NCBI RefSeq assembly: GCF_000333035.1
Contig: NZ_BANU01000001.1
Coordinates: 245,152 to 309,151 of the forward strand
Length of the DNA: 64,000 bases
From: Gordonia sihwensis NBRC 108236
GTDB lineage: Bacteria; Actinomycetota; Actinomycetes; Mycobacteriales; Mycobacteriaceae
Direction of reading: 5' to 3'
The notes beneath the pieces are model-generated. The model was not told the DNA's origin and did not search any database. It saw nothing but the letters and a program-made list of their open reading frames with translations. This document shows positions 9,100-19,801 of the stretch, in pieces (positions within the stretch are counted from its first letter, which is position 1; each line of letters opens with the position of its first letter). Made by a program: the position numbers and the translations under genes.

Positions 9100-9777
9100 G
9101 TGCAGACAGTGAAGCGTCAGAGTCTCATCGCGCAGGTGACGCAGCAACTGAGAAACGAGATCGCCGCCGGCCGCTGGCAGGTGGGTGAGCGCATTCCCAC
9201 CGAGCCCGCGCTGTGTGAGATGACCGGTACCGCGCGGAACACCGTGCGCGAAGCGGTGCAGGCGTTGGTGCACGCGGGGCTGCTGGAGCGCAGGCAGGGG
9301 TCGGGGACCTACGTCATCGCCACCGATGAGCAGGAGGTGGCGCTCGGTGACTTCTTCGCCGCGGCCCGGCGGCAAGACCTCTTGGAGCTGCGCGAGGCGC
9401 TGGAGGTGACCGCGGCAGGACTGGCCGCCCGCCGTCGGGACGACGATGACATCGCCGCGCTGCGTCGACTGCTGGCGCAGCGCAACGGGTTCTGGGACGG
9501 CGCCGACGCTGCCGAGTCCGTACACTCGGCAGCGGTCGAGGCCGATGCGCACCTGCACCGCGCCATCGTCGCCGCCAGCCACAACGAGGTGTATCTCGAG
9601 TTCTACGACTCGTTGCTGCCGGCGCTGCGAGAGTCGATCGCCGAACACGGTGTCGGCGCGCACCGGTCGTACGAGGCGCTCCACGTCGAGGTCGTCGAGG
9701 CGGTGATCGGCGGGGATGTGGACGGCGCCCGGGCGGCCGCTCGGCAGTTGCTCACCCGCGTCGGCGAATCCGGATGA
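9100..9777 (+). CDS. GntR-family (FadR/FCD subgroup) transcriptional regulator
   Basis: A 225-aa protein: N-terminal winged helix (LRNEIAAGRWQVGERIPTEP, TARNTVREAVQALVHAGLLE, RQGSGTYV) and a C-terminal all-helical FCD ligand domain (LLELREALEVTAAGLAARR, FHRAIV-like LHRAIVAASHNEVYLEFYD). It probably controls the divergent MFS gene. The GTG at 9100 lies 6 nt after TAGACT, consistent with a leaderless mRNA; GTG 9109 is an alternative with GCAGGAG upstream. Confidence 0.87.
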   Translation: MQTVKRQSLIAQVTQQLRNEIAAGRWQVGERIPTEPALCEMTGTARNTVREAVQALVHAGLLERRQGSGTYVIATDEQEVALGDFFAAARRQDLLELREALEVTAAGLAARRRDDDDIAALRRLLAQRNGFWDGADAAESVHSAAVEADAHLHRAIVAASHNEVYLEFYDSLLPALRESIAEHGVGAHRSYEALHVEVVEAVIGGDVDGARAAARQLLTRVGESG

Positions 9778-9831
9778 TCGGCGCCGGTAGTGAACTGTTT
9801 CGGTGCGGTTCGCGCAGCGGTGTCAATCATT

Positions 9832-9860
9832 TTGACCGTGGTAAATCCGGGCGGTAAAGT
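9832..9860 (+). promoter_or_regulatory. Vegetative promoter of the rpsL operon
   Basis: TTGACC (9832-9837), 17-nt spacer, TAAAGT (9855-9860). It predicts a leader of about 265 nt before rpsL. The rest of 9778-10131 shows no gene; it holds a small hairpin (CCACGC-GTGA-GCGTGG, 10035-10050) and ends in an AAGGAG ribosome site. Confidence 0.7.
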
Positions 9861-10131
9861 ATTTCGTCGGCGCCTTGCCAAGCTGGGTGCTGCTCACCTT
9901 CCGGCGTCCGAGCGGGCGCCGAGAGGGCGGAGTCGTGGATCGGCGTAGGGCGTGCGACACGCCCGACAACGGGTGCACGATTCGAACCTGACCTGCATAA
10001 ACGTGCAGGTGGGGCGAGTTGCGGAAGTATCTGTCCACGCGTGAGCGTGGCGGACCGCTTGCCCGGAGCACCAACCGCAACGAATACGAACAAGGCCCGG
10101 CGGGAGCCGGTCCTCAAGGAGAAAGAACTCA

Positions 10132-10503
10132 GTGCCAACCATTAACCAGCTGGTCCGCAAGGGCCGCAAGGACAAGACGTCCGCCAAGAAGACGGCTGCT
10201 CTGAAGGGCAGCCCGCAGCGCCGGGGCGTTTGCACCCGCGTGTACACCACCACCCCGAAGAAGCCGAACTCCGCTCTGCGAAAGGTCGCCCGTGTGCGCC
10301 TGACCAGTGGCGTCGAGGTCACCGCCTACATCCCCGGTGAGGGCCACAACCTGCAGGAGCACTCGATGGTGCTCGTCCGCGGCGGTCGTGTGAAGGACCT
10401 CCCGGGTGTTCGTTACCGCATCATCCGCGGCTCGCTCGACACCCAGGGTGTCAAGGACCGCAAGCAGGCTCGCAGCCGTTACGGCGCCAAGAAGGGGAAC
10501 TGA
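10132..10503 (+). CDS. rpsL: 30S ribosomal protein S12
   Basis: A 123-aa universally conserved decoding-centre protein ([11 protein letters not shown] start, [29 protein letters not shown]). Lys43 and Lys88, whose replacement gives streptomycin resistance in mycobacteria, are both present, so this is the sensitive type. Start is GTG with AAGGAG upstream. First gene of the str operon, 5 nt before rpsG. Confidence 0.98.
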   Translation: MPTINQLVRKGRKDKTSAKKTAALKGSPQRRGVCTRVYTTTPKKPNSALRKVARVRLTSGVEVTAYIPGEGHNLQEHSMVLVRGGRVKDLPGVRYRIIRGSLDTQGVKDRKQARSRYGAKKGN

Positions 10504-10508
10504 TCTAA

Positions 10509-10979
10509 ATGCCACGTAAAGGACCCGCTCCCAAGCGCCCCCTGATCAGCGACCCCGTCTACGGTTCGCCGCTCGTCACCCAGCTCGTCAACAAGATCCT
10601 GCTGGACGGCAAGAAGTCGACCGCCGAGCGCATCGTGTACGAAGCCCTCGAGCAGGCCCGTGAGAAGACCGGCACCGATCCGGTCGTCACCCTCAAGCGT
10701 GCGCTCGACAACGTCAAGCCCACCCTCGAGGTCAAGAGCCGTCGCGTCGGTGGCGCCACCTACCAGGTTCCGGTCGAGGTGAAGCCGGGCCGCGCCAACA
10801 CCCTCGCGTTGCGCTGGCTGGTCACCTTCAGCCGTCAGCGTCGCGAGAAGACCATGGTGGAGCGTCTGGCCAACGAGCTGCTGGACGCCTCGAACGGTCT
10901 CGGTGCATCGGTGAAGCGTCGCGAGGACACTCACAAGATGGCCGAAGCCAACCGCGCCTTCGCTCACTACCGCTGGTGA
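10509..10979 (+). CDS. rpsG: 30S ribosomal protein S7
   Basis: A 156-aa protein with typical S7 sequence ([44 protein letters not shown]). It nucleates assembly of the 30S head and contacts the E-site tRNA. Co-transcribed with rpsL; a 97-nt gap precedes fusA. Confidence 0.98.
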   Translation: MPRKGPAPKRPLISDPVYGSPLVTQLVNKILLDGKKSTAERIVYEALEQAREKTGTDPVVTLKRALDNVKPTLEVKSRRVGGATYQVPVEVKPGRANTLALRWLVTFSRQRREKTMVERLANELLDASNGLGASVKRREDTHKMAEANRAFAHYRW

Positions 10980-11076
10980 GGCTGCCGCATCGGACCGGGG
11001 GATGCGCACGCGAGCCCGGTCCGATGCGCTCGCACACTGACAGACTCAGTTCCAAAAACTTCCCGAAGGGAACCTA

Positions 11077-13182
11077 ATGGCACAGGAAGTGCTCAACGAC
11101 CTCACCAAGGTCCGCAACATCGGCATCATGGCGCACATCGATGCCGGCAAGACCACGACCACCGAGCGCATCCTCTACTACACCGGTGTGAACTACAAGA
11201 TCGGTGAGACCCACGACGGCGCGTCGACCACCGACTGGATGGAGCAGGAGAAGGAGCGTGGTATCACCATCACCTCCGCCGCCGTGACCTGCTTCTGGAA
11301 CAACAACCAGATCAACGTCATCGACACGCCAGGTCACGTCGACTTCACCGTCGAGGTGGAGCGCGCGCTCCGCGTCCTCGACGGCGCCGTCGCCGTCTTC
11401 GACGGCAAGGAGGGCGTCGAGCCGCAGTCCGAGCAGGTCTGGCGCCAGGCCACCAAGTACGACGTCCCCCGCATCTGCTTCGTCAACAAGATGGACAAGA
11501 TGGGTGCGGACTTCTACTTCACCGTGCAGACGATCATCGATCGCCTGGGCGCGAAGCCGCTGGTCATGCAGCTCCCGATCGGTGCCGAGGATGCCTTCGA
11601 CGGCGTCGTCGACCTGCTCGAGATGAAGGCCATCACCTGGCGCGGAACCGTCGAGATCGGCGCCGAGCCGACCATCGAGGAGATCCCCGCGGATCTGGCC
11701 GACAAGGCCGCCGAGTACCGCGAGAAGCTGCTCGAGACGGTCGCCGAGTCGGACGAAGCCCTCATGGAGAAGTACTTCGCCGGCGAGGAGCTCACGATCG
11801 ACGAGATCAAGGGCGCCATCCGCAAGATGACGATCAACTCCGAGATCTACCCCGTGCTGTGCGGCTCGGCGTTCAAGAACAAGGGCGTGCAGCCCATGCT
11901 CGACGCCGTCATCGACTACCTCCCGAACCCGCTGGACATCGGCGAGATCGAGGGCCACGTCGTGGGCAACGAGGAAGAGATCATCTCCCGCAAGCCCAGC
12001 AAGGACGAGCCGTTCTCGGCACTGGCGTTCAAGATCGCCGCGCACCCGTTCTTCGGCAAGCTCACCTTCGTCCGCGTGTACTCGGGCCGTGTGGAGCCGG
12101 GCACCCAGGTCATGAACGCGACCAAGGGCAAGAAGGAGCGCATCGGCAAGCTCTTCCAGATGCACGCCAACAAGGAGAACCCGGTCGACGACGCGGTGGC
12201 CGGCCACATCTACGCGATGATCGGCCTCAAGGACACCACGACCGGTGACACCCTGTGCGATCCGGCGAACCCCATCGTCCTCGAGTCGATGACCTTCCCT
12301 GACCCGGTCATCAACGTCTCGATCGAGCCGAAGACCAAGTCCGACCAGGAGAAGCTGGGCACCGCGATCCAGAAGCTCGCCGAAGAGGATCCGACCTTCT
12401 CGGTGAACCTGGACGAGGAGACCGGCCAGACCGTCATCGGCGGCATGGGCGAGCTCCACCTCGACATCCTGGTCGACCGCATGAAGCGCGAGTTCAAGGT
12501 CGAGGCCAACGTCGGCAAGCCGCAGGTCGCCTACCGTGAGACGATCCGCAAGACCGTCGAGAAGCACGAGTTCACCCACAAGAAGCAGACGGGTGGCTCG
12601 GGTCAGTTCGCGAAGGTCATCATCAAGCTCGAGCCGCTGGTCGACGCCGAGGACGGCGCGACCTACGAGTTCGCGAACGCCGTCACCGGCGGTCGTGTCC
12701 CGCGCGAGTACATCCCCTCGGTGGATGCCGGTGCGCAGGACGCGATGCAGTACGGCGTTCTGGCCGGCTACCCGCTGGTCAACCTGAAGGTCACCCTCCT
12801 CGACGGTCAGTACCATGACGTCGACTCGTCGGAGATGGCCTTCAAGATCGCCGGTTCGCAGGCCCTCAAGGAGGCTGCGAAGATGGCTCAGCCCGTCATC
12901 CTGGAGCCGATCATGGCCGTCGAGGTCACGACTCCGGAGGACTACATGGGCGACGTCATCGGCGACCTGAACTCCCGCCGTGGCCAGATCCAGGCCATGG
13001 AGGAGCGCAGCGGTGCACGAGTCGTCAAGGCTCAGGTGCCGCTGTCGGAGATGTTCGGCTACATCGGAGACCTGCGGTCGAAGACTCAGGGCCGGGCTAA
13101 CTACTCCATGGTTTTCGACTCGTACGCTGAAGTTCCGGCGAACGTGTCGAAGGAGATCATCGCGAAGGCAACGGGCGAGTGA
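11077..13182 (+). CDS. fusA: Elongation factor G
   Basis: A 701-aa translocation GTPase. G-domain motifs are complete: [19 protein letters not shown] (P-loop), [17 protein letters not shown] and NKMDKMGAD. Domains II-V follow at usual length. Start ATG has GAAGGGAA upstream. Confidence 0.98.
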   Translation: MAQEVLNDLTKVRNIGIMAHIDAGKTTTTERILYYTGVNYKIGETHDGASTTDWMEQEKERGITITSAAVTCFWNNNQINVIDTPGHVDFTVEVERALRVLDGAVAVFDGKEGVEPQSEQVWRQATKYDVPRICFVNKMDKMGADFYFTVQTIIDRLGAKPLVMQLPIGAEDAFDGVVDLLEMKAITWRGTVEIGAEPTIEEIPADLADKAAEYREKLLETVAESDEALMEKYFAGEELTIDEIKGAIRKMTINSEIYPVLCGSAFKNKGVQPMLDAVIDYLPNPLDIGEIEGHVVGNEEEIISRKPSKDEPFSALAFKIAAHPFFGKLTFVRVYSGRVEPGTQVMNATKGKKERIGKLFQMHANKENPVDDAVAGHIYAMIGLKDTTTGDTLCDPANPIVLESMTFPDPVINVSIEPKTKSDQEKLGTAIQKLAEEDPTFSVNLDEETGQTVIGGMGELHLDILVDRMKREFKVEANVGKPQVAYRETIRKTVEKHEFTHKKQTGGSGQFAKVIIKLEPLVDAEDGATYEFANAVTGGRVPREYIPSVDAGAQDAMQYGVLAGYPLVNLKVTLLDGQYHDVDSSEMAFKIAGSQALKEAAKMAQPVILEPIMAVEVTTPEDYMGDVIGDLNSRRGQIQAMEERSGARVVKAQVPLSEMFGYIGDLRSKTQGRANYSMVFDSYAEVPANVSKEIIAKATGE

Positions 13183-13189
13183 TCTCGCC

Positions 13190-13205
13190 CTCCGCCTTGG
13201 CGGAG
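13190..13205 (+). terminator. Hairpin downstream of fusA
   Basis: CTCCGC-CTTG-GCGGAG starts 8 nt after the fusA stop. There is no T-run, so it may be an attenuator or processing/stability element rather than a full terminator. The remaining 13206-13383 leader of tuf shows only its ribosome site (AGGAGG near 13372-13377). Confidence 0.4.
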
Positions 13206-13383
13206 CTCGCGCCGGGGTCGGCTATCGAATCCGCGCGCACAAACGAATAAGGTGGACGGCCAGGTCCCGGCACGACGCCGGGCCGGCCGGACACCGGTTC
13301 AGCAAGACCGCTCCTGCCGACGGCAGGAAGTAAGAAACCCACTGCTGGGAACCACCCGGCAGCAACAGTCCAGGAGGACACAA

Positions 13384-14574
13384 GTGGCGAAGGCGAAGTT
13401 CGAGCGGACCAAGCCGCACGTGAACATCGGCACCATCGGTCACGTCGACCACGGCAAGACCACCACCACGGCGGCCATCACCAAGGTGCTCGCCGACCAG
13501 TACCCGGACCTGAACGAGAGCTTCGCTTTCGATCAGATCGACAAGGCGCCTGAGGAGAAGGCTCGTGGTATCACGATCAACATCTCCCACGTCGAGTACC
13601 AGACGGAGAAGCGTCACTACGCTCACGTCGACGCTCCGGGTCACGCCGACTACATCAAGAACATGATCACCGGCGCCGCTCAGATGGACGGCGCGATCCT
13701 GGTCGTGGCTGCCACCGACGGCCCGATGCCGCAGACCCGCGAGCACGTGCTGCTGGCTCGCCAGGTCGGCGTCCCCTACATCCTCGTCGCACTGAACAAG
13801 GCCGACATGGTCGACGACGAGGAGATCATGGAGCTCGTCGAGATGGAGGTCCGCGAACTGCTGGCCGCCCAGGAGTTCGACGAGGACGCTCCGGTGGTCC
13901 CGATCTCGGCGCTGAAGGCGCTCGAGGGCGAGGAGAAGTGGGTCAAGTCCATCCAGGACCTGATGGCCGCTGTCGACGAGTCGATCCCGGACCCGGTCCG
14001 TGAGACCGACAAGCCGTTCCTGATGCCCGTCGAGGACGTCTTCACCATCACCGGTCGCGGCACCGTCGTCACCGGTCGCGTGGAGCGCGGCGAGGTCAAC
14101 GTGAACGAGGAAGTCGAGATCGTCGGCATCCGCGAGAAGAGCACCAAGACCACCGTCACCGGTATCGAGATGTTCCACAAGCTGCTCGATTCGGCTCAGG
14201 CCGGCGACAACGCGGGTCTGCTGCTCCGCGGCCTCAAGCGTGAGGACGTCGAGCGCGGTCAGGTCATCGTCAAGCCGGGCACCACGACTCCGCACACCGA
14301 GTTCGAGGGCCAGGCGTACATCCTGTCGAAGGACGAGGGCGGCCGTCACACCCCGTTCTTCAACAACTACCGTCCGCAGTTCTACTTCCGCACCACGGAC
14401 GTGACCGGCGTCGTGACCCTCCCCGAGGGCACCGAGATGGTCATGCCGGGCGACAACACCGAGATGACTGTCAAGCTCATCCAGCCGGTCGCCATGGACG
14501 AGGGCCTGCGCTTCGCTATCCGCGAGGGTGGCCGCACCGTCGGTGCCGGCCGCGTCACCAAGATCATCAAGTGA
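13384..14574 (+). CDS. tuf: Elongation factor Tu
   Basis: A 396-aa GTPase that delivers aminoacyl-tRNA to the ribosome. Motifs: [49 protein letters not shown]; domains II and III are intact and the protein ends [10 protein letters not shown]. The GTG at 13384 with upstream AGGAGG gives the family N-terminus; the frame is open further upstream but that part has no family similarity. Confidence 0.98.
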   Translation: MAKAKFERTKPHVNIGTIGHVDHGKTTTTAAITKVLADQYPDLNESFAFDQIDKAPEEKARGITINISHVEYQTEKRHYAHVDAPGHADYIKNMITGAAQMDGAILVVAATDGPMPQTREHVLLARQVGVPYILVALNKADMVDDEEIMELVEMEVRELLAAQEFDEDAPVVPISALKALEGEEKWVKSIQDLMAAVDESIPDPVRETDKPFLMPVEDVFTITGRGTVVTGRVERGEVNVNEEVEIVGIREKSTKTTVTGIEMFHKLLDSAQAGDNAGLLLRGLKREDVERGQVIVKPGTTTPHTEFEGQAYILSKDEGGRHTPFFNNYRPQFYFRTTDVTGVVTLPEGTEMVMPGDNTEMTVKLIQPVAMDEGLRFAIREGGRTVGAGRVTKIIK

Positions 14575-14593
14575 TCTAGTCTGACGACTCAGG

Positions 14594-14623
14594 ACGCCCG
14601 TCCCGCTGATGCGGGGCGGGCGT
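14594..14623 (+). terminator. Rho-independent-type terminator of the str operon
   Basis: A 13-bp stem (14594-14606 with 14611-14623, one G-T pair) with TGAT loop, starting 20 nt after the tuf stop. The following TCTGCTGTT is only modestly T-rich, as usual in actinobacteria. Confidence 0.8.
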
Positions 14624-14692
14624 TCTGCTGTTCCGGGGGCTCCAGGCGTACGTCGAGTTCGTCGGCGAACCCGAACCGGCGTCGGCGCCGCC

Positions 14693-15163
14693 TCAGGCTC
14701 GGTGGAGCTCGGCGTGCAGATGGTGCGAGACGGGGACGTCGGCGTAGGCCATCCACAGGTCGTACGTGAGGGTGTCGCCGGCGAGTTCGAAACGGCGTTT
14801 CACCGCGTGCACCTGTTTCGCGTCGGGGGAGACGCCCAGAGTGTGCTGGGCGAACTCGAGAACGGCGTGGTGAGCGGGGGCGCGCTGGAGTTCCACGAAG
14901 CCGGTCGGCTGCGCCACCAACAGTTCCGCGTGCTGCTTGCCCGCCAGACGCAGGAAGCCGGTCTCGGTGTGCATCGGGCGGCCGCCGCCCGGTGCGCGCG
15001 TGCGCGATCGATAGAACAGGAAGGGCCGTCCGCTCGGCGACAGCTCGATCTCCTCGTCGTAGGTGAAGCTGTCGATCGTCGCATAGTGTCCGGCGCCGGT
15101 ACCTCGCCAGAGACCGGCGAAGGCAGCGAGCGGGCCGAGGGGGTTGCGCTGTGAATCGGACAT
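14693..15163 (-). CDS. Nitrobindin-like heme-binding beta-barrel protein (FABP-like, THAP4/DUF1794 family)
   Basis: A 156-aa protein with the family's N-terminal signature [20 protein letters not shown] followed by [10 protein letters not shown] and a C-terminal [16 protein letters not shown] segment with several His residues (HHLHAELH). Nitrobindins bind ferric heme in a 10-strand barrel and isomerise peroxynitrite to nitrate. Transcribed convergently to tuf, 26 nt downstream of nadE on the same strand. Confidence 0.82.
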   Translation of the reverse strand: MSDSQRNPLGPLAAFAGLWRGTGAGHYATIDSFTYDEEIELSPSGRPFLFYRSRTRAPGGGRPMHTETGFLRLAGKQHAELLVAQPTGFVELQRAPAHHAVLEFAQHTLGVSPDAKQVHAVKRRFELAGDTLTYDLWMAYADVPVSHHLHAELHRA

Positions 15164-15189
15164 GCTGCCAGGTTAGACCCCGACCGGGG

Positions 15190-17211
15190 TCAGTCCGGGT
15201 GCAGTTCGCGCAGCCAGGACGACGACGGTGCGTCGGACGGCGACCGCCAGTCGCCGCGCGGCGAGAGCGATCCACCCGACCCGATCTTCGGGCCGTTCGG
15301 CATCGCGGTGCGCTTGAACTGGCTCGACATGAACCGCTTCAAGAAGACCGTCAGCCACTTGTCGATGGTGGCCTCGTCGTACTCGTTGCGTTCGTCGTCG
15401 CGCATCAGATCCGACCACGCGCCGCGGCTCCGGTCGCCCCACGCCTGCCGGGCGAGGTAGGCGATCTTGCTGGGCCGGTAGCCGAACCGCGTGAGGTAGT
15501 AGAGGAAGAAGTCGTGCAGCTCGTACGGGCCGACGTGGTCCTCGGTGCTCTGGATGTTGCCCTCGGCGTCGGCGGGCACGAGCTCCGGTGAGATCACGTC
15601 GGAGAGGATCTCCTGCAGGGTGCTGACGGTCTCGGGTCCGTAGCGGGCGGTGCTGATCTTCCAGCGGATGAGATGCTGGATCAGCGTCTTGGGGACGCTG
15701 CCGTTGACGTTGTAATGCGACATCTGGTCGCCGACCCCGTAGGTGCACCAGCCTAGCGCCAGCTCCGACAGGTCGCCGGTGCCCAGCACGATCCCGCCGA
15801 GGTGGTTGGCCAGCCGGAAGAGGTGGGAGGTGCGCTCTCCTGCTTGGACGTTCTCGAAGGTGACGTCGTAGACCGGTTCCCCGTCGGCGAACGGATGCTT
15901 CAGGTCGGCGAGCATCTGCATGCATGACGGCCGGATGTCGAGTTCGTTGCCGGTGACGCCGAGCGAGTCCATGAGGACGTGGCTGCGCGCCAGGGTGGCG
16001 CCGCCGGTGGCGAAGCCGGGCATCGTGTACGCGTGGATGTTGGTGCGCGGCAATCCCATCGCGTCGAAGGCCTGGATGGCGACGAGCAACGCGAGGGTGG
16101 AGTCGAGACCGCCGGAGACGCCGATGACCACCTTGTCGATTCCGGTGGAGCGCAGCCGCGCGACGAGCCCCTGCACCTGGATGTTCAGCACGTCGTGGCA
16201 CCGCTCGTCTCGGTCGGCGGCGTCGGCGGGAACGAACGGGAAACGCGCGACCGTCCTGCGCAGAGCCCCGGTGGTCTCGGGGACGTCGAGGTCGAACGAG
16301 ATGCGGCGCATCGCCCGCGAGCGTTCGGCGAAATCGCCCACCTGGTCGCGCAGGGAGATCATCCGGGACCGCTCCTGCCGCAGCCGGTCGAGGTCCACAT
16401 CGCTGACTATCAGCTGCGGTTCCATCGAGAAGCCCGCGGTGCGCGCCAGCAGGGTGCCGTTCTCGGCGATCAGTGCGTCGCCGTCCCAGGCCAGGTCCGT
16501 GGTCGACTCGCCGAAGCCGGCCGAGACGTAGACCTGCGCGGCGATGCAGCGCGCCGAGTGGCCGGTCACCAGCGACCGCCGGTACGCCTGCTTGCCCACC
16601 GTGACCGGGCTGCCCGAGAGGTTGACCAGTACGGTGGCCCCGGCGAACGAGGCCCAGGTGCTCGGTGGGATCGGCACCCATCCGTCCTCGCACACCTCCA
16701 CGTGGATTCGCAGGCCGGGCAGGTCGTCTGCTTCGAAGATCAGGTCGGCGCCGAACGGCACGCGCTGTCCGCCGATGACGGCGGTGTCGCGGACCGCGTC
16801 GCGTGCGGCGGCGAAGTAGCGCTGCTCGTAGAACTCGCGGTAGTTGGGCAGGTACGACTTCGGTGCGACGCCGAGCACGCGGCCGCCGTGGATCACGATC
16901 GCGCAGTTGTACAGGGCGTCGTCCACCCGCAGCGGAGCGCCGACGATCACCACGGGCGTCGTCTCAGCGGTCGCGGCCACCACGGCGGCCAGCGCGGCCT
17001 CCACCTCGTCGAGCAATGCATCCTGCTGGACGAGGTCGTCGACGCTGTAGCCGCAGAGGCCCAGCTCGGGGAAGGCGACGACGGCCACCGACTCCCGATG
17101 GGCCTGCTGGATCAGTTCGACGGTGCGCGAGGCGTTCTGACGCGGGTCGGCCAGGGCGACCTGCGGGACGGCAGCGGCGAGACGGGCGAAACCGTGTGAG
17201 TAGACCGACAC
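15190..17211 (-). CDS. nadE: Glutamine-dependent NAD(+) synthetase
   Basis: A 673-aa two-domain enzyme. The N-terminal nitrilase-type glutaminase domain ([11 protein letters not shown] with catalytic Glu; [14 protein letters not shown] with Lys; [10 protein letters not shown] with nucleophile Cys) makes ammonia, which the C-terminal synthetase ([20 protein letters not shown]-loop; [20 protein letters not shown]) uses to amidate deamido-NAD. Length fits the mycobacterial enzyme. The GTG start sits directly against AAGGAG, too close for normal use; no better in-frame start matches the family. Confidence 0.95.
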   Translation of the reverse strand: MSVYSHGFARLAAAVPQVALADPRQNASRTVELIQQAHRESVAVVAFPELGLCGYSVDDLVQQDALLDEVEAALAAVVAATAETTPVVIVGAPLRVDDALYNCAIVIHGGRVLGVAPKSYLPNYREFYEQRYFAAARDAVRDTAVIGGQRVPFGADLIFEADDLPGLRIHVEVCEDGWVPIPPSTWASFAGATVLVNLSGSPVTVGKQAYRRSLVTGHSARCIAAQVYVSAGFGESTTDLAWDGDALIAENGTLLARTAGFSMEPQLIVSDVDLDRLRQERSRMISLRDQVGDFAERSRAMRRISFDLDVPETTGALRRTVARFPFVPADAADRDERCHDVLNIQVQGLVARLRSTGIDKVVIGVSGGLDSTLALLVAIQAFDAMGLPRTNIHAYTMPGFATGGATLARSHVLMDSLGVTGNELDIRPSCMQMLADLKHPFADGEPVYDVTFENVQAGERTSHLFRLANHLGGIVLGTGDLSELALGWCTYGVGDQMSHYNVNGSVPKTLIQHLIRWKISTARYGPETVSTLQEILSDVISPELVPADAEGNIQSTEDHVGPYELHDFFLYYLTRFGYRPSKIAYLARQAWGDRSRGAWSDLMRDDERNEYDEATIDKWLTVFLKRFMSSQFKRTAMPNGPKIGSGGSLSPRGDWRSPSDAPSSSWLRELHPD

Positions 17212-17311
17212 TCCTTCAGGCTAATGCGTCGCTGCGTGCCACGATGGAGGGGAGTCGGCGCGGGCCGCCTCGTCTGTGTCCGTAACGTCTTCAAGGTCAG
17301 GTGTTCTGCGC

Positions 17312-17845
17312 ATGTCCAGGTTCCTCGCACGTTCTTCTGTCTTCGCGGTCCTCGCGGCCACCGCCGCTCTCCTGGTGGGGCTGGTGGCGGGCCCGGCGTC
17401 GGCGCATTCGGCGCTGGTCGGCTCCGACCCCGAGCAGGGGGCCAAGGTCGCGACGGCTCCCGAACGGGTGACGCTGACCTTCAACGAGAACCTGAAGTCC
17501 TCGTACGCGGTGCTCAAGGTGGTCGGCCCCGACGGACACTTCTGGCAGCAGGGCGAGCCCACGGTCGACGGTCGCGACATATCCGTTGCCCTGCACGGAC
17601 TGGGGCCGGCCGGTGAGTACAAGGTCAACTACCGCGTGACGTCGGCCGACGGCCACCCGGTGGAGGGCCAGGTGACCTTCGAATTGACGGCTGCGGGCAA
17701 CGGCACCCCCGGCGCCGTCGCCGACGACTGGCAGCCGGAGACCGATAACGGTGTGAAGGTGTGGCCGTTCATCGTCGGCGGTGTGGTCGTGGTGATCGTC
17801 GTAGCCGGTGTGCTGGCGCTGCTGCTGGCCCGTCGCCGACGCTGA
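17312..17845 (+). CDS. CopC-domain copper-binding protein (membrane anchored)
   Basis: Residues 1-31 are a signal peptide ending PASA; cleavage there leaves HSALVGSDPEQGA, whose N-terminal His is a Cu(II) ligand in CopC proteins. The CopC beta-sandwich continues through VTLTFNENLKSSYAVLKVVG to NYRVTSADGHPVEGQVTF (second conserved His/Asp). A C-terminal membrane anchor (about residues 148-172) ends in RRRR. An in-frame GTG at 17276 exists, but the ATG at 17312 gives a proper signal peptide. Pairs with the CopD-like gene 5 nt downstream. Confidence 0.87.
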   Translation: MSRFLARSSVFAVLAATAALLVGLVAGPASAHSALVGSDPEQGAKVATAPERVTLTFNENLKSSYAVLKVVGPDGHFWQQGEPTVDGRDISVALHGLGPAGEYKVNYRVTSADGHPVEGQVTFELTAAGNGTPGAVADDWQPETDNGVKVWPFIVGGVVVVIVVAGVLALLLARRRR

Positions 17846-17850
17846 CCCGC

Positions 17851-18759
17851 ATGCCCGGAGCCGAGACGGTGCGACTGCGCGCCGGATTCGCCATCGCCGC
17901 GGCGGCTCTGGCGGTGGTGGGCGTGGCGATCTGCCAGGCGCTGGCCGCACCCGAGCCGGCGGCGTGGGCCGGCGCGGTGACGATCGGTTCGCTCTCGCTG
18001 CTGCTCGGCCTCGGTGCACTGCCGCTGATCGGCGCGGAGCCCTCGGTCCGGGTGATCGTCGGCGCCGGGGCGATGTGGGGAGTCGCCAGCGTCATCGGCG
18101 GATGGCTGCAGGTGGCCGACCGCATCGGGGTCTCGCCGTTCGAGGTGGGTGTCGGTGATCTGACGACCGGCGTGCAGACCGGCTTGCCGGTGCTGGTCGG
18201 CGCCGTGGGATCGCTGGCCGTCCTGGGCTGGGGTTATGCCGCGCTCCGGGCGGAGCCGCCGGTGCTCTTGGTCTCCGTGATCGCGGGCCTCGGCGTGCTG
18301 GCGGTCTCGGTCACCGGCCACGGCGGTGAGTCGGTCTGGACCCCGGTGTTCCTCGCCGTGCATTCGATCTGTGCGGCCTGGTGGGCCGGCACGCTCGCCG
18401 CGCTGGTCGTCACGGTGCGCGGGAAAGGCGGCTGGGCCCGGACGCTTCCGGAGTTCTCCCGATGGGCGATGCCCGCGGTAGGCGCGTTGATCGTCACCGG
18501 GGTGGTCGCCGCGGCGGTGCAGCTCGGTGTGGGTCCGCAGCTGTGGGAGACCGGCTACGGCCGGATCCTCGTGGCGAAGGCGGTTCTGCTGGCGGTGGCG
18601 CTGGCGCTGGCGTGGTGGCACCGGCGGTCGTGGCTGCCGCGCGCACGACGGCACGGAGTGAGCGAGCGGGAGTCCATCGTCCGGGCCGGCACCGAAGTGC
18701 TGGTGCTGGCACTGATTCTGGGTCTGGCTGCCGGGTTGGCGACCACCGGGACCGGTTAG
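17851..18759 (+). CDS. CopD-family copper transport membrane protein
   Basis: A 302-aa polytopic protein with about 8 hydrophobic segments and the CopD features HGGESVWTPVFLAVHSICAAWWAGTLAA (His-rich helix; key part VFLAVHSICAAWWAG) and GYGRILVAKAVLLAVALALA. CopD proteins work with CopC in copper import. The frame starts at ATG 17851 just after copC. Tail-to-tail 4-nt overlap with the next gene. Confidence 0.83.
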   Translation: MPGAETVRLRAGFAIAAAALAVVGVAICQALAAPEPAAWAGAVTIGSLSLLLGLGALPLIGAEPSVRVIVGAGAMWGVASVIGGWLQVADRIGVSPFEVGVGDLTTGVQTGLPVLVGAVGSLAVLGWGYAALRAEPPVLLVSVIAGLGVLAVSVTGHGGESVWTPVFLAVHSICAAWWAGTLAALVVTVRGKGGWARTLPEFSRWAMPAVGALIVTGVVAAAVQLGVGPQLWETGYGRILVAKAVLLAVALALAWWHRRSWLPRARRHGVSERESIVRAGTEVLVLALILGLAAGLATTGTG

Positions 18760-19691
18760 CGGCCGGCGTCGCCGCTTCCCGCCGCCGGCCGATCCCAGGC
18801 GGCGAGCAGGATGTCGAGCATCTCGATGCTGTGGCCGAGGCCGCTGATGTGGCTCTGGCCGGCCAGCGGATGGAGTTCGGCGTGCGGGAGCAGTTTCACC
18901 ATGTGCTCGCCGTGGGCGAACGGGATGATGTTGTCGGCGTCGCCGTGCCACCAGTGCACATAGGCGTCCACGTCGGAGATCCGGAATCCCCAGTCGCGGA
19001 CGAATAATTGCAGGTCGGCGAACGGAGCCTCCATGCGGCGGCTGCCGCCGTGCAGCAGGTCGTCGAGGAACATCGCCCGGAACTCCGGGCGTGAGAGCAG
19101 TTCCCGGTCGGCCTCGGGGGAGAGGCGGCCGTAGAGGCTGATCGCCGGGTCGGCGATGGGCCGCGCGAAGCCCAGGACCGTGCTCAGCACCGACCCGATC
19201 GGTCGGCTGGCCACATTGAGCAACGGAACGGCGAATTGTGCGAGGTCCACGGCGCCGCCGCGGATCCCGTCGGGTCCGTTGACCGGAGCCACACCGCCGA
19301 CGATCCCGGTCGACACCACGCGGTCGGGCAGGAAGCGCGACACGGCGAGTGAGTACGGGCCGCCGCCGGAGAGTCCGATCACCGAGAAGCGGTCGACGCC
19401 GAGGGTGTTCAGGACGGTCTGGAAGTCGAGCGTGAAGTCGGCGATCGACTCGTACCGGTGAGGCGTCGACGACCCGACGCCCGGCCGGTCGAGCCCGATC
19501 AGGCGGAAGCCGCGCGTCTCGGCGTATTCGCGCGCCTCGGTCGGGATCTGCCGTCGGGCTCCGGGGGTGCCGTGCAGCCACACGACGGCCGGGCCGCCGG
19601 GGGAGCCGAACTCGGAGAAGCCGATGCGTCGGCGTCGCTTGTCGCCGACGGCGATGGAGCCCTCGAGCTTCGGGCGGTCAATCGGAATCAC
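18756..19691 (-). CDS. Alpha/beta hydrolase
   Basis: A 311-aa protein with oxyanion-hole HGTPGAR, nucleophile elbow GLSGGGPYSLA (Ser), acid loop HGDADNIIP and catalytic His in GQSHISGLGHS. Cytoplasmic, no signal peptide. The substrate cannot be predicted. Divergent from a second hydrolase gene. Confidence 0.85.
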   Translation of the reverse strand: MIPIDRPKLEGSIAVGDKRRRRIGFSEFGSPGGPAVVWLHGTPGARRQIPTEAREYAETRGFRLIGLDRPGVGSSTPHRYESIADFTLDFQTVLNTLGVDRFSVIGLSGGGPYSLAVSRFLPDRVVSTGIVGGVAPVNGPDGIRGGAVDLAQFAVPLLNVASRPIGSVLSTVLGFARPIADPAISLYGRLSPEADRELLSRPEFRAMFLDDLLHGGSRRMEAPFADLQLFVRDWGFRISDVDAYVHWWHGDADNIIPFAHGEHMVKLLPHAELHPLAGQSHISGLGHSIEMLDILLAAWDRPAAGSGDAGR

Positions 19692-19801
19692 GTCGCGGAG
19701 TATGTCAGATGCGCGCTGCCCGCACGAGATGGATTCTCATATTTGTCTAAGAGGAGCCTGTGAGCAGGGACGACCCTCTCGGGCGGGTGTATTTTGGAGG
19801 G